Shown: positions 16,514 through 25,092 of the stretch, piece by piece
How positions within the stretch are numbered: position 1 is the stretch's first letter
How the letters are laid out: each line of letters begins with the position of its first letter
Source: Rhodospirillaceae bacterium
GTDB taxonomy: Bacteria; Pseudomonadota; Alphaproteobacteria; Rhodospirillales; Rhodospirillaceae
DNA: 64,000 nt
Assembly (NCBI GenBank): GCA_040219235.1
Contig: JAVJSV010000011.1
Location: forward strand, 434,001 to 498,000
Direction: 5' to 3'
Notes under the pieces: generated by a model
What the model was told of the DNA's origin: nothing
The model's input: only the letters and a program-made list of their open reading frames with translations
Database searches by the model: none
Translations under genes and position numbers: made by a program

Positions 16514-17944
16514 TTATTCTTCGGGGGCGTTGTTTTTCAGCAGGTCTTCGCCGCCAGCCGCGCGATCCGCTTCAACGGCGTCAATAATGGGGTTGTCTGC
16601 CAGCGCCGCTTCCGGATCAACGGTTGGCGTCACCACTTCGGCTTTTGAGTCCTGCACGGGTTCGGACTTTTGCGCATCGGGTGAAGTGGGCGTGCTGCCG
16701 AATGCGAGGCCGCCCCCCTCTGGAACTTCCGTTAAACGAACGCGGTAAATGGGTTCCGGTAATTCAAAGCCACCGGCTTCCAGGGCTTCTTTCACTAACC
16801 GGATGGCTTTGCTTCGGGTCCGTGCGAAATGCTGGGTGTCTTGATTTACCCATGCCCCAAACCACAGGATCACATTTGAATCCCCCACGGACTCAATCCA
16901 ACCATCAGGTTCCGGATCCTTCAGAATTTCTGAAATGTCCGTCAGTACCGTGAGGCCCGTGCTCAAGGCGGCCTTTAAATCCGCGTCGGCGTTGACGCCC
17001 AATATAAACTCGAAGCGCCGTTCTGGGTTGCGCGTATAGTTGATGATTTCAGCCTTAAACACCACAGCGTTTGGAATACGAACGTGGTTGCCCTCGGGCG
17101 TAATTAAAATGGTCGCGCGGGAGCTCAGCCGCGCCACATGCCCCGTGTGCGGACCGATTTTAATGAGTTCGTTGGGCCGGAACGGTTGGCGCACGCTCAG
17201 CATAATACTGGCGATGTAGTTCTCGATGGTATCGCGCACGGCGAAACCCACCGCCAGACCAATAATCCCGGCGGCCCCCAACAACGTGCCCAGCAATGTG
17301 GTTGCGCCAATCAGGTCCAGGGCCAGCACCAGGCCTGCGGCGATAAAGACCAGGGTAATCAGTTGTTTCACAAGATCGGCGACAAAAGCGTTGGGCGTCA
17401 GCCTGGCCCACAGCCGGTCCATCCGTGCGACCAGCACGCCGATGGTGACCACCACCAAAAACACAATCAGGCCGACGCCCAACAACGGCAGCAACGCAAT
17501 TGTATCGTAGATCCTGGTTTTGAGCCGCTCAACGGCGGGGGTCAGGCGTTGGCCAACATCGTCGGCCACCTCAAGCTTATTGCGCAGGGTCACGGTTCCT
17601 TGCACACGATTGGCCAAACGCACAGCCTGTTGCTCTAAAGCTGGGTCAGCAACAACGCCAGACAGGGTGACCACGCCCGAGTCCACCGTCACGATAATGT
17701 TTTCTGTGCCGTCAATTTCCGCGAAGATGGCGCTCAGCCGATCCTTGATCGAATCATCACTGATGCTCTGATCACCAACCGCAATGGCGGTTTCGTTCTC
17801 GTCGGAGGCCGTTTGCGCCAGTGCTGGGGCCGTGAGCAAGATTTGGTCTGCCAGTAGCGATATGGACAAACCCACAAGCAGCGCCAGAGCAGCGCTCACG
17901 AAGCGCCCTGCGCTTTGTCTCAACCCGTCATTAACCCTACGCAC
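16514..17944 (-). CDS. MscS-family mechanosensitive channel with N-terminal BON domain
   Basis: A 476-residue inner-membrane protein. An N-terminal hydrophobic segment or signal (VSAALALLVGLSISLLADQI) is followed by a BON domain at about 60-125 (DRLSAIFAEIDGTENIIVTVDSG, VVTLSGVVADPALEQQAVRLA). Three or so transmembrane helices cover about 150-245, including the pore-lining, Gly/Ala-rich LLGTLLGAAGIIGLAVGFAVRD. The MscS beta domain carries PFRPNELIKIG, ITPEGNHVRIPNAVVF and INYTRNPERRFEF, then the cytosolic alpha/beta vestibule. The C-terminal 60 residues are acidic and low in complexity. BON domains are thought to bind membranes. Role: release of solutes on hypo-osmotic shock. Confidence 0.92.
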   Translation of the reverse strand: MRRVNDGLRQSAGRFVSAALALLVGLSISLLADQILLTAPALAQTASDENETAIAVGDQSISDDSIKDRLSAIFAEIDGTENIIVTVDSGVVTLSGVVADPALEQQAVRLANRVQGTVTLRNKLEVADDVGQRLTPAVERLKTRIYDTIALLPLLGVGLIVFLVVVTIGVLVARMDRLWARLTPNAFVADLVKQLITLVFIAAGLVLALDLIGATTLLGTLLGAAGIIGLAVGFAVRDTIENYIASIMLSVRQPFRPNELIKIGPHTGHVARLSSRATILITPEGNHVRIPNAVVFKAEIINYTRNPERRFEFILGVNADADLKAALSTGLTVLTDISEILKDPEPDGWIESVGDSNVILWFGAWVNQDTQHFARTRSKAIRLVKEALEAGGFELPEPIYRVRLTEVPEGGGLAFGSTPTSPDAQKSEPVQDSKAEVVTPTVDPEAALADNPIIDAVEADRAAGGEDLLKNNAPEE

Positions 17945-18038
17945 AGCACAAAACTCCTCTATTCATTATGAACGATGACGCTCTGGCAATGTTCCACCCT
18001 CAGTGTTAGCAGAAACGTCAGCTTAGACGGAGTAAGAT

Positions 18039-18749
18039 ATGACCATAAAACTATATGACTTGGCAGATGCCGAGGGCCGCCGCTTTTCTTCCAATTGCTG
18101 GCGCGTCCAGTTTGCCCTGGCCCACAAGGGCCTGAGCTATGAAACCGTCCCCACGCGATTCACGGATATCTCAAACGTTGGCAACGGCAGCCACAAAACC
18201 ATACCCGTTATTGAGGACGGTGGCACAGAGGTGTGTGACAGCTGGGTCATCGCCAATTATCTGGACGAGACTTATCCGGACTCACCGTCGCTGTTTGGCC
18301 CGGAGGGCAGAAGCGGCTCCGGCTACACCTTCAGCCAGTTTCTTCAGCAGTGGAGCCTGCGCGCCATCAGCTTCCCGCTGCTGCATGTGATCATCAAAGA
18401 CATTTATGACCGTCTTGATCCCGCCGATCAGCCCTATTTTCGCGAAAGCCGCGAAAAGCGTTTTGGTCAAACCCTTGAACAGATGGTCGAAAACCGCGAG
18501 GCCACGCTGGACGCCTTTCGCGGCGGTCTCAGCCCACTACGCGCCTGTCTGCAAGACCAGCCGTTTTTGTCGGGGTCTGCGCCCTATTATCCGGATTACA
18601 TCATCACGGCGGCGCTGCTCTGGCCCCGCGCCATGACACCGGTGAAAGTGCTGGACGATGATGATGTGCTGGTCCCCTGGTTTAGCCGCATGCTGAATTT
18701 GTATGAGGGGCTGGCGGGCAATCACCCGAAAGAATGGGATGGGGTGTGA
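18039..18749 (+). CDS. Glutathione S-transferase family protein, LigE-like
   Basis: A 236-residue GST. The N-terminal thioredoxin-like domain shows KLYDLADAEGRRFSSNCWRVQFALAHKGLSYE, a pattern with FS-x-N-CWR at the active-site loop close to that of bacterial beta-etherases of the LigE/LigP type, then the cis-Pro region KTIPVIEDGG and the glutathione gamma-Glu site DSWVIANYLDETYP. A helical C-terminal domain follows. LigE-type enzymes cleave beta-aryl ether bonds of lignin fragments with glutathione, but here this can only be a suggestion. It precedes an FAD monooxygenase by about 66 bases on the same strand. Confidence 0.88.
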   Translation: MTIKLYDLADAEGRRFSSNCWRVQFALAHKGLSYETVPTRFTDISNVGNGSHKTIPVIEDGGTEVCDSWVIANYLDETYPDSPSLFGPEGRSGSGYTFSQFLQQWSLRAISFPLLHVIIKDIYDRLDPADQPYFRESREKRFGQTLEQMVENREATLDAFRGGLSPLRACLQDQPFLSGSAPYYPDYIITAALLWPRAMTPVKVLDDDDVLVPWFSRMLNLYEGLAGNHPKEWDGV

Positions 18750-18815
18750 GGGTGGAGTTTTTAATGACCCATACGTGGTTGGCCATTTCCGCCGATGCGT
18801 GTATGTGAAGCGCCT

Positions 18816-20057
18816 ATGAGTACGTCCAAAGTTCTAACACCGCATATTCTGATTGTCGGCGCGGGCATCGCCGGGGCGACCATTGCCGCCGGTCTGCGGG
18901 GGCGGGGCTATTCCGTGGTGCAGCTGGAAGCGTCCAACCAACCGCTCGATACCGCCCGTGGCGATCATCTCGGCCCGCGCGTGGTGGAAACCCTGGCCGA
19001 GTGGAACATTCTTGAGGCGTTTTTTGCCGCCGGGGCGGAGAAGCGCCTGGGTGCGAAATGGTTGCTGCCCAACGGCGATCTGGTCCTGCACTCCCGCATG
19101 GATGATCTGCCGCTGCCGCACCCGTATTACATTGTGCTCAACCACGATCTCATCGCCACCACGGCGTTGGATCTGGCGCTCCATGATGCGCGTTATGACT
19201 ACACCCTGTTCCGCCCCGTCGCGGCCCGACAAATCACAGCAGGGCCAGACGCGCACGGCGGCGTCACTGAGGTTCACATCACAGCGCCCGATGGTACGCC
19301 CCGTGGCACGCCGGTCACCATCCGCCCGCAGATGACCATCGCCTGCGATGGCCGCTCCTCGAAAGTGCGCACCGCCTGTGGTTTCGACATCGCCAAAACC
19401 TACGATTACGAAAAGATGTTTGTGGTGTTATTTGGCCCGCGCGGCGAATTGCAAGACCCGCGCAATGAACTCTATTCTTATCTGTCCCGCAACGGCGGGG
19501 TCAGCCGCATCCCGCGCATGAACGGACAATGGAAGGTCGGGTTGTCGATCACCAAAGACGAAGTCGCGCGCTGGAAGACGACGACCTCAGACCAACGCAA
19601 AGCCCTGCTGGCTGCGCGCGCCCCGGTGCTGGGCGATCTGGAAACCGAGGTGGCCGGGTTCTATCCGGTCATGCGCCGCGAAACCGCCGACTGGGCCAAG
19701 GGCACCACCGTGCTGGTGGGCGATGCCTGTCACACCATTCATCCCACCCGAGGGCAGGGCATGAACTTTGGCGTTCGCTGCGCCGCGCAATTGTTTGACT
19801 ATCTCCCCGACCCCACTGACATGGCAGATGCGGCGCTGGTGACCCGGCAACTCAAAGCCTATGAGGCGGCGGTGAAACCTCTGACCGACGCCCAGCTTGA
19901 AGACAATCACCAAAGCGGATTGTATGCAGACTCCGCTGGTCCCGAGCGCCTTGAGGCGGAAGTGCCGGCACTGCGCGCCATCGCCGCCGATCCCGACGCG
20001 TATTTTCGCTATCGCATGACCATGGCCGGTTATTCCGACCGGCTCCCGCCTGTTTAA
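18816..20057 (+). CDS. FAD-dependent aromatic-ring hydroxylase-like monooxygenase
   Basis: A 413-residue flavoprotein from ATG 18816 (an in-frame ATG at 18795 lacks a ribosome site). The N-terminal dinucleotide fold is ILIVGAGIAGATIA (GAGIAG at 15-20), the DG motif is CDGRSSKVR near residue 190, and the GD motif is VLVGDACHTIHPTRGQGMNFG near residue 300. These mark group A monooxygenases (PHBH/UbiH type), which hydroxylate phenolic rings using NAD(P)H and O2. No signal peptide; cytosolic. Neighbouring GST and methyltransferase genes suit a pathway modifying an aromatic or polyketide-like compound. The substrate is not readable. Confidence 0.9.
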   Translation: MSTSKVLTPHILIVGAGIAGATIAAGLRGRGYSVVQLEASNQPLDTARGDHLGPRVVETLAEWNILEAFFAAGAEKRLGAKWLLPNGDLVLHSRMDDLPLPHPYYIVLNHDLIATTALDLALHDARYDYTLFRPVAARQITAGPDAHGGVTEVHITAPDGTPRGTPVTIRPQMTIACDGRSSKVRTACGFDIAKTYDYEKMFVVLFGPRGELQDPRNELYSYLSRNGGVSRIPRMNGQWKVGLSITKDEVARWKTTTSDQRKALLAARAPVLGDLETEVAGFYPVMRRETADWAKGTTVLVGDACHTIHPTRGQGMNFGVRCAAQLFDYLPDPTDMADAALVTRQLKAYEAAVKPLTDAQLEDNHQSGLYADSAGPERLEAEVPALRAIAADPDAYFRYRMTMAGYSDRLPPV

Positions 20058-20088
20058 TTCCGCTCCGTTCAAACGTTAAGGTTTTTGC

Positions 20089-20790
20089 ATGCCCCGAAAA
20101 ATTGACCCTGCTGTGCACTTCGATGATGAGATGTCTGTGCGCTACGATGCCTTTGTGCCGCGCTTGGTGCCCGACTATGCCCACCTTCATGAACTTGTTG
20201 TGGCGCAATTGGGTTTGGCTTTGGACGAGCATGCGCGTCTGTTGATTGTGGGGGCTGGTACCTGCACCGAAATTCTGACCCTGGCGGACTTTGATCCCAC
20301 CTGGACCTTTGTCGCCGTAGAACCCTCCGCACCGATGATCGACGTGGCCCGCGCGCGCATTGCAGACGCGGGATTAACGGATCGCGTCGCCTTTCATGTC
20401 GGCACCCTGGATACGCTCGCGGACCAAGGTCCGTTTGAGGCCGCCACCGCCATTCTGATGATGCAGTTTGTCCCGGTGGAGGAAAAAGCCGCGCTGTTTG
20501 CCGAGGTGGCTCAACGTCTTGCCCCAGGCGCGCCGTTCCTCATGGCCCATCCCATTGGTGATCCGGAGACAGACGAGCACGCGCTGGCCATGCAAGCCTG
20601 GCGGGATCATCTGGCCGAAGTGATGCCAGACCGCGTGGAAACTGTTTTTGGAACGGTTCAGGACACGCTTCATTTCGTATCCGATACCGCACAGACCAAC
20701 ATGCTGCACGATGTTGGTTTCGACGATGTCGTGCGCTTTCATTCCAAGCTGGTGTTCGGGGCCTGGGTGTCCGTCAAAAGCTCTCGCTGA
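20089..20790 (+). CDS. Class I SAM-dependent methyltransferase
   Basis: A 233-residue protein with an ordinary class I fold: LHELVVAQLGLAL leads to motif I LLIVGAGTCTEIL, followed by the acidic ribose-binding end of strand 2 (TFVAVEPSAPMIDVARAR), a VAFHVGTLDTL strand, ATAILMMQFVPVEEKAALFAEVAQRLAPGAPFLM and a late SKLVFGAWVSVKS strand. The AVEPS and MMQFV sequences resemble CmoA/type 12 small-molecule methyltransferases. It lies 31 bases after the FAD monooxygenase on the same strand, so O-methylation of a hydroxylated product is a reasonable guess. The convergent 2OG oxygenase ends 7 bases beyond it. Confidence 0.85.
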   Translation: MPRKIDPAVHFDDEMSVRYDAFVPRLVPDYAHLHELVVAQLGLALDEHARLLIVGAGTCTEILTLADFDPTWTFVAVEPSAPMIDVARARIADAGLTDRVAFHVGTLDTLADQGPFEAATAILMMQFVPVEEKAALFAEVAQRLAPGAPFLMAHPIGDPETDEHALAMQAWRDHLAEVMPDRVETVFGTVQDTLHFVSDTAQTNMLHDVGFDDVVRFHSKLVFGAWVSVKSSR

Positions 20791-20797
20791 AAGCGCG

Positions 20798-21607
20798 CTA
20801 ATTCTTCATCAGGACTTGATCAATCGCTGTATTGTGTTCCGTTCCGATGCAACGCTCCACATCAAACAGCGGCACGTTCAGCTCCACGACAAAATTAATG
20901 TAGCGCCGGGCAATCGGCGTTACACCTCGCACAGAAACGCCGTGCAATGAGTCCGGTGTGTTGAGAAAAAGAATCAGCCGGTTGGCCTCGTAGGGCACGG
21001 TGGTAACATGTTCAGCATCGCTATCCTCAACCGCCACATATTCAATATCATTGTATTGGCGAGTCTTTTTGAATTTATAAATCAGCAGATCACCGCCACT
21101 GCTGCGGTCGTCCGGATGACGCATATACAAAAGTCCGCTGATCAGTCTGATCGGCTTATCTGCATGAATCGCTCGAACACGCGATGGCTCTCGCACCGGC
21201 GTATTAAAACCGAACTGGCAATCCAAACCGACCTGAAAGTCAGTTCCGCTCATGCGCCACCCCGTACGCAGGGTCTCTAAGGGTGAGCCAATTCTATCTT
21301 CCAGGCCTGGGTAGTAGTGGTCAATATGAGGTCGGAACAGACCGATTAAGCGGCGATAAAACTCAGCACTCAGGTGCGTCGCAGAAAACGCGTGCCAGGC
21401 TTGATCCAGTGCCACGACTTGCATCGCCTGCGGGATCGCCAACAATTCTAAGGTGTTGTTGGCGGAGGACTCGTCGTATCTCATCTGCGGCGCAGTGTTA
21501 TACAAATGCTGATAGGCGTCAGGCGGCAGGCACCCCACTTTGCTCACATACGGAAAAGGCGCGTTGGCAATATCATTCTGAGATAGCCCATCAAGAATAC
21601 ACACCAT
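20798..21607 (-). CDS. 2OG-Fe(II) oxygenase superfamily protein
   Basis: A 269-residue protein with the double-stranded beta-helix signature of prolyl-4-hydroxylase-like oxygenases: IHADKPIRLISGLLYM (HxD metal ligands), SSGGDLLIYKF, ANRLILFLNTPDSLHGVS (distal His ligand) and ARRYINFVVEL, in which an Arg probably binds the 2-oxoglutarate carboxylate. All three metal ligands are present. The N-terminal half is helical and has no clear family label. Such enzymes hydroxylate amino acid side chains, peptides or small molecules. No partner is evident next to it; it converges on the methyltransferase gene. Confidence 0.85.
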   Translation of the reverse strand: MVCILDGLSQNDIANAPFPYVSKVGCLPPDAYQHLYNTAPQMRYDESSANNTLELLAIPQAMQVVALDQAWHAFSATHLSAEFYRRLIGLFRPHIDHYYPGLEDRIGSPLETLRTGWRMSGTDFQVGLDCQFGFNTPVREPSRVRAIHADKPIRLISGLLYMRHPDDRSSGGDLLIYKFKKTRQYNDIEYVAVEDSDAEHVTTVPYEANRLILFLNTPDSLHGVSVRGVTPIARRYINFVVELNVPLFDVERCIGTEHNTAIDQVLMKN

Positions 21608-21650
21608 ATCCCGAATGCCTTATGGATCCTCAAACTCAGACGTTACGGCC

Positions 21651-21938
21651 TCAGACGTTAATGTCAGAGATGCAGAAGTCTTTCACGTTGGGCAAAAACG
21701 TATTGCGAATCACGTCCACATGGGTGTCGTGCTTTTCATAGGCATCCCGTGCGGCTTGATCCTTAAAATCGCCAATCAAAATCCATTTGTAGGGGCTTTT
21801 TTCACCCACCGGCAGAGCATTCTGCTCGATCATCATGGCCTCAACGGTCGGCAGGCTGCCGAGGATTTTCATGGATTCAATAACAGCTTCTTCGTCGGAT
21901 CCGTCGTTGAGATTAAAAAGAACGCAATGGCGATGCAT
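21651..21938 (-). CDS. Dabb-domain (stress-responsive alpha/beta barrel) protein
   Basis: A 95-residue protein: MHRHCVLFNLNDGSDEEAVIE followed by LGSLPTVEAMMIEQNALP, SPYKWILIGDFKDQAARDAYEKHDTHVDVI. The VLFNL opening, the F-x-D-x-x-A-x-x-A-Y-x-x-H-x-x-H motif and the length fit the dimeric Dabb family. Members are found in stress response and some act as polyketide cyclases or small decarboxylases. No neighbour suggests a role. A 26-bp dyad in the spacer (21981-22006) may control it and the divergent Nudix gene. Confidence 0.85.
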   Translation of the reverse strand: MHRHCVLFNLNDGSDEEAVIESMKILGSLPTVEAMMIEQNALPVGEKSPYKWILIGDFKDQAARDAYEKHDTHVDVIRNTFLPNVKDFCISDINV

Positions 21939-21980
21939 GAGGAGGCTCCCTGAGATGTATCTGTGCTTGGTTTACGCATG

Positions 21981-22006
21981 TTAGGTTGAAGTGTCATTTA
22001 ACCTAA
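21981..22006. promoter_or_regulatory. Candidate operator: 7-bp dyad between divergent genes
   Basis: TTAGGTT at 21981-21987 is the perfect inverse complement of AACCTAA at 22000-22006, separated by 12 bases. It lies in the 130-base spacer between the Dabb gene (minus) and the Nudix gene (plus). Spacing and lack of a T-run favour a protein-binding site over a terminator. The binding protein is unknown. Confidence 0.4.
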
Positions 22007-22068
22007 GGCGGCGGCGCAGGCCTTACAAGTCTCCAGTAGGGTCTAAAGCCAGTTAAGGACCAGAGAGC

Positions 22069-22551
22069 ATGAAGTCTTTTTTCGCAACAGTCTTTCGCCG
22101 GTTGCCGGGCGGTCTGTTGCGCTATGGTTTGTTTCTCGCCAACGCCAAATTCAACCATGGCGCTGTCGGCGTGTATCAAGACGCGCAAGGCCGGGTGCTG
22201 GTGTTGCGCCATGTGTTCCGGCGATCCTACCCGTGGGGGTTTCCCTCAGGCTTCGTTGGTGTTGGCGAGGATGCCAGTACGGCAGCGCTGCGGGAGTTAA
22301 AAGAAGAAACCGGTCTCACGGCCACGGTTGACCATGTTGGTCCGACGCAGCTTGTCGCACCACGCCATTTGGAAACCGTGGTGTATGGACGCGCGGACTC
22401 GGCGCAAGAGTTAAAACTCAGCCCTGAGATTTTTGAAGCCCGTTGGGTTACGCCGGGTCAGGTGCCGGATGTGGTCGCCAGCGGTTTGCCGCCAGAGCAC
22501 CGGGCTATGTTGTCACAGCCATTCTCAGGCCCGCTGCCGTACAACACGTAA
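22069..22551 (+). CDS. Nudix hydrolase
   Basis: A 160-residue protein with a full Nudix box at residues 61-83: GFVGVGE, then seven residues, then RELKEETGL, which supplies the metal-binding Glu residues. The strand before it (YPWGFPSG) and the KFNHGAVGVYQDAQGRVLVLRH strand complete the fold. Nudix enzymes hydrolyse nucleoside diphosphate derivatives. The Arg/Phe-rich start (FFATVFRRLPGGLLRYGLFLA) is amphipathic and could contact the membrane. Substrate unknown. Confidence 0.92.
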   Translation: MKSFFATVFRRLPGGLLRYGLFLANAKFNHGAVGVYQDAQGRVLVLRHVFRRSYPWGFPSGFVGVGEDASTAALRELKEETGLTATVDHVGPTQLVAPRHLETVVYGRADSAQELKLSPEIFEARWVTPGQVPDVVASGLPPEHRAMLSQPFSGPLPYNT

Positions 22552-22579
22552 TACGCGCAAGAAAACCAGTTGTGCTTTC

Positions 22580-22605
22580 TTCTCTTTTTTATCCGCGAAA
22601 GAGAA
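22580..22605. promoter_or_regulatory. Inverted repeat upstream of the TonB receptor gene (distal)
   Basis: TTCTCTTT at 22580-22587 is inversely complementary to AAAGAGAA at 22598-22605, with a 10-base loop. It follows the Nudix stop by about 30 bases and could also be a weak terminator for that gene, although no T-run follows the second arm. Confidence 0.35.
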
Positions 22606-22630
22606 CCGTATTCCAATTTGCGCAACCTGT

Positions 22631-22650
22631 CTGTGGCGATCATGCCACAG
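22631..22650. promoter_or_regulatory. Candidate operator: 20-bp dyad upstream of the TonB receptor gene
   Basis: CTGTGGC at 22631-22637 and GCCACAG at 22644-22650 form a perfect 7-6-7 dyad around GATCAT, 118 bases before the receptor start codon. Size and symmetry fit the site of a dimeric helix-turn-helix repressor. It is not an obvious Fur box, being too GC-rich. Confidence 0.45.
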
Positions 22651-22767
22651 CTGGCGTAAATTTGTACGGACACAAAGACGTAAGCGTGCATCTAATCCTT
22701 CTCTGCGTATAGTCCCGCGCAACTGGGTGGTCCGCCTCACAGTTCATGACAAAAATGGAGAGAGACA

Positions 22768-24951
22768 ATGACTCGTTCAACACGAACATCTTATTTATTG
22801 GCCAGCACGGCCCTGGTCGCGCTCGCAGCGGCAACACCGTCACAGGCGCAGCAACTGGCGCTTGAAGAAATTGTCGTCACCGCGCAAAAGCGGTCGCAAA
22901 ATCTGCAGCAGATTCCCATTTCCATCACCGCCATCAGCGGCGATGAGTTGGACCGGATTGACCTCAACGAAATCCAAGATATCGCCATTCAAACCCCGTC
23001 ACTTGAATTCAGCCGGGCGGGTGGCGAAGCCCAACTTTACATTCGCGGTATCGGCACGAACATCTTTGGCGTCACGGTCGATCCCAGCGTTGCCGTCAAC
23101 CAAGATGGCGTTTACCTCGCTCGCACCCAGATGGGTCTCACTCAGTTTTTGGATGTTGAGCGCGTCGAAGTTCTGCGCGGCCCACAAGGCACACTCTATG
23201 GTCGCAATGCCACAGGTGGAGCCATCAATCTGATTTCTCGCAAACCGTCTGATGAAGTCGAAGGCTATGCCCAAGCCAACGTCGGCAACTTTGGCCGGTA
23301 TGAATTTGCTGGCGCGGTCAGTGCGCCCCTCAGCGACACCATCAAAACCCGTCTCGCAGCGCGTTTTATTGAAGATGACGGCTTCACCAAAGATCTTGAC
23401 CCCCGTGGCGCGGATGAGATCGACGATCAAAACCTGTTCGCCATGCGCGGCACCGTCGAATTTGACCCCAATGATGACGTAACGTTCACGGTCGTCGCCG
23501 ATTGGAGCGACTTTACCAGCCACAACCGCAGCGTTGTGCCGCGTGATAATCTCGGTCTGGCCGAAAGCCTTGGTGCGTTGCCGCAAGAGTTCGGTCAAAC
23601 CCGCAACGACCTCCCAACCTATTATGATTGGGAATCCGGTGGCATCACCGCCACATTGGATTGGCAGGTCACCGATGGCATTCAACTGAAGTCCATCAGC
23701 GCCTACAAAGAGTTTAAGGGCGATTTCCTGTTTAATACCGATGGCACCGAGATCGATGTCACCCGGTCCAACTTCCAGTACGACACCGATCAGTTGTCTC
23801 AGGAAATCCAACTCAGCTCCACCGACGATGGCCCGTTCCAGTGGATCGCGGGTGCCTACTACATCACTGAAAACAAGTACGGTGCGTTGGGTCTGGTGCG
23901 TGCGCCGTTGGGCCTCTCATTCATCATTCCCAATGATGACGAAGGCGAAGCCTACGCGGCCTATGTGGAAGGGTCTTATCAGATTTCTGACACCCTGAAG
24001 GCCACCGCCGGTGTGCGTTACTCGGACGAAAGCAAAGATGACGTCACCAGCGTTGGGGCCGTACAAGACCTGGACGGTCTGGATTCGATCCTGCCGGTTG
24101 GCAACTTTGGCGCCCCCCGTGAAGCCAGTGAAAGCTGGAATGCATGGACTCCGCGTTTCGTGTTGGAGTTTACACCCAACGACGACATGCTGTTCTATGC
24201 GTCTGCAACGCGTGGGTTTAAGTCTGGGGGCTTTAACGCCTTCGACCGCACACCGTCTTTCGATCCTGAGTTCATCTGGAGCTACGAAGTTGGTGCCAAG
24301 ACCGACCTGACCGATCGTGTGCGTTTGAATGCCTCAGGGTTTTACTACGACTACTCTGACCTACAGGTATCGACCTTCATCAACGGCCTGACGCTCACCA
24401 CCAATGCGGCGGAAGCAACGGTCAAGGGGGTCGAGTTTGAAGTGAAGACCCTGGTTACCGAAGAGCTTGAGTTCAACCTCACGGGCACTTGGTTGGATGC
24501 GGAGTACGATACATTCTTGTCGGCCCAGGGCATCAACACCGATGGCTCACCCCGGATTCGGGATCTGTCTGGCAACAGCCTGATCAATGCACCGGAATGG
24601 TCTATCAACGCCAACGCCAACTACACGGTTGATCTCAGCAATGGCGGAACGGTTGAAGTGTTTGGTCAGATCACCTACCGCGATCAAGTGTACTTCACTC
24701 AGTTCAACGAAGCCGCTGTCGGTCAGGATGACATCACATTGGTGGATGCCCGCATTGCTTACACCACCCCCGATGGCAGCTGGCAGCTTGGCGTCTACGG
24801 TAAGAATATCTTCGACAAAGAGTACTTCCAAAACGGGGTGCGCTTTACGTCGACGTCCGACCCTGCGACAGATACGTCAGCGATTGGTAACGCTTTGGGC
24901 TATCCGGCCCCCGGCGCACAATATGGCGTGCAGATGAACTACCGCTTCTAA
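22768..24951 (+). CDS. TonB-dependent outer-membrane receptor
   Basis: A 727-residue receptor. Signal peptide: YLLASTALVALAAATPSQAQ. The TonB box region follows (LEEIVVTAQKRSQNLQQIPISI), then the plug domain (about 35-150) with YIRGIGTNIFGVTVDPSVAV, VEVLRGPQGTLYGRNATGGAINLIS, and a beta-barrel of 22 predicted strands ending in the terminal aromatic F (YGVQMNYRF). TonB and ExbB/D drive import of ligands such as siderophores, vitamins, saccharides or aromatics. The subfamily resembles the large receptor class of sphingomonad-like and marine alphaproteobacteria that handle many carbon compounds. Two dyads in the leader suggest regulated expression. Confidence 0.95.
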   Translation: MTRSTRTSYLLASTALVALAAATPSQAQQLALEEIVVTAQKRSQNLQQIPISITAISGDELDRIDLNEIQDIAIQTPSLEFSRAGGEAQLYIRGIGTNIFGVTVDPSVAVNQDGVYLARTQMGLTQFLDVERVEVLRGPQGTLYGRNATGGAINLISRKPSDEVEGYAQANVGNFGRYEFAGAVSAPLSDTIKTRLAARFIEDDGFTKDLDPRGADEIDDQNLFAMRGTVEFDPNDDVTFTVVADWSDFTSHNRSVVPRDNLGLAESLGALPQEFGQTRNDLPTYYDWESGGITATLDWQVTDGIQLKSISAYKEFKGDFLFNTDGTEIDVTRSNFQYDTDQLSQEIQLSSTDDGPFQWIAGAYYITENKYGALGLVRAPLGLSFIIPNDDEGEAYAAYVEGSYQISDTLKATAGVRYSDESKDDVTSVGAVQDLDGLDSILPVGNFGAPREASESWNAWTPRFVLEFTPNDDMLFYASATRGFKSGGFNAFDRTPSFDPEFIWSYEVGAKTDLTDRVRLNASGFYYDYSDLQVSTFINGLTLTTNAAEATVKGVEFEVKTLVTEELEFNLTGTWLDAEYDTFLSAQGINTDGSPRIRDLSGNSLINAPEWSINANANYTVDLSNGGTVEVFGQITYRDQVYFTQFNEAAVGQDDITLVDARIAYTTPDGSWQLGVYGKNIFDKEYFQNGVRFTSTSDPATDTSAIGNALGYPAPGAQYGVQMNYRF

Positions 24952-24978
24952 GCGGCGTTGATCAGAACCGACATGAAA

Positions 24979-25041
24979 AACCGGGCCCATCCCCCTCAGC
25001 CCAACTCAACATGAGTTAATCCTGAAGGGATGGGCCCGGTT
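24979..25041. terminator. Bidirectional terminator with nested hairpin
   Basis: Arms 24979-24993 and 25027-25041 (AACCGGGCCCATCCC and its inverse complement) pair perfectly over 15 bp. The 33-base loop holds a second small hairpin (AACTCA/TGAGTT). It lies between the convergent receptor and PAS-protein genes. No long T-run follows, so it may act with Rho or as an mRNA 3'-end stabiliser. Confidence 0.6.
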
Positions 25042-25092
25042 GTGTGTCTGCTCTTTGCGGGAGGCGAAGACCAGACGGCTCACAGCCGCTCC

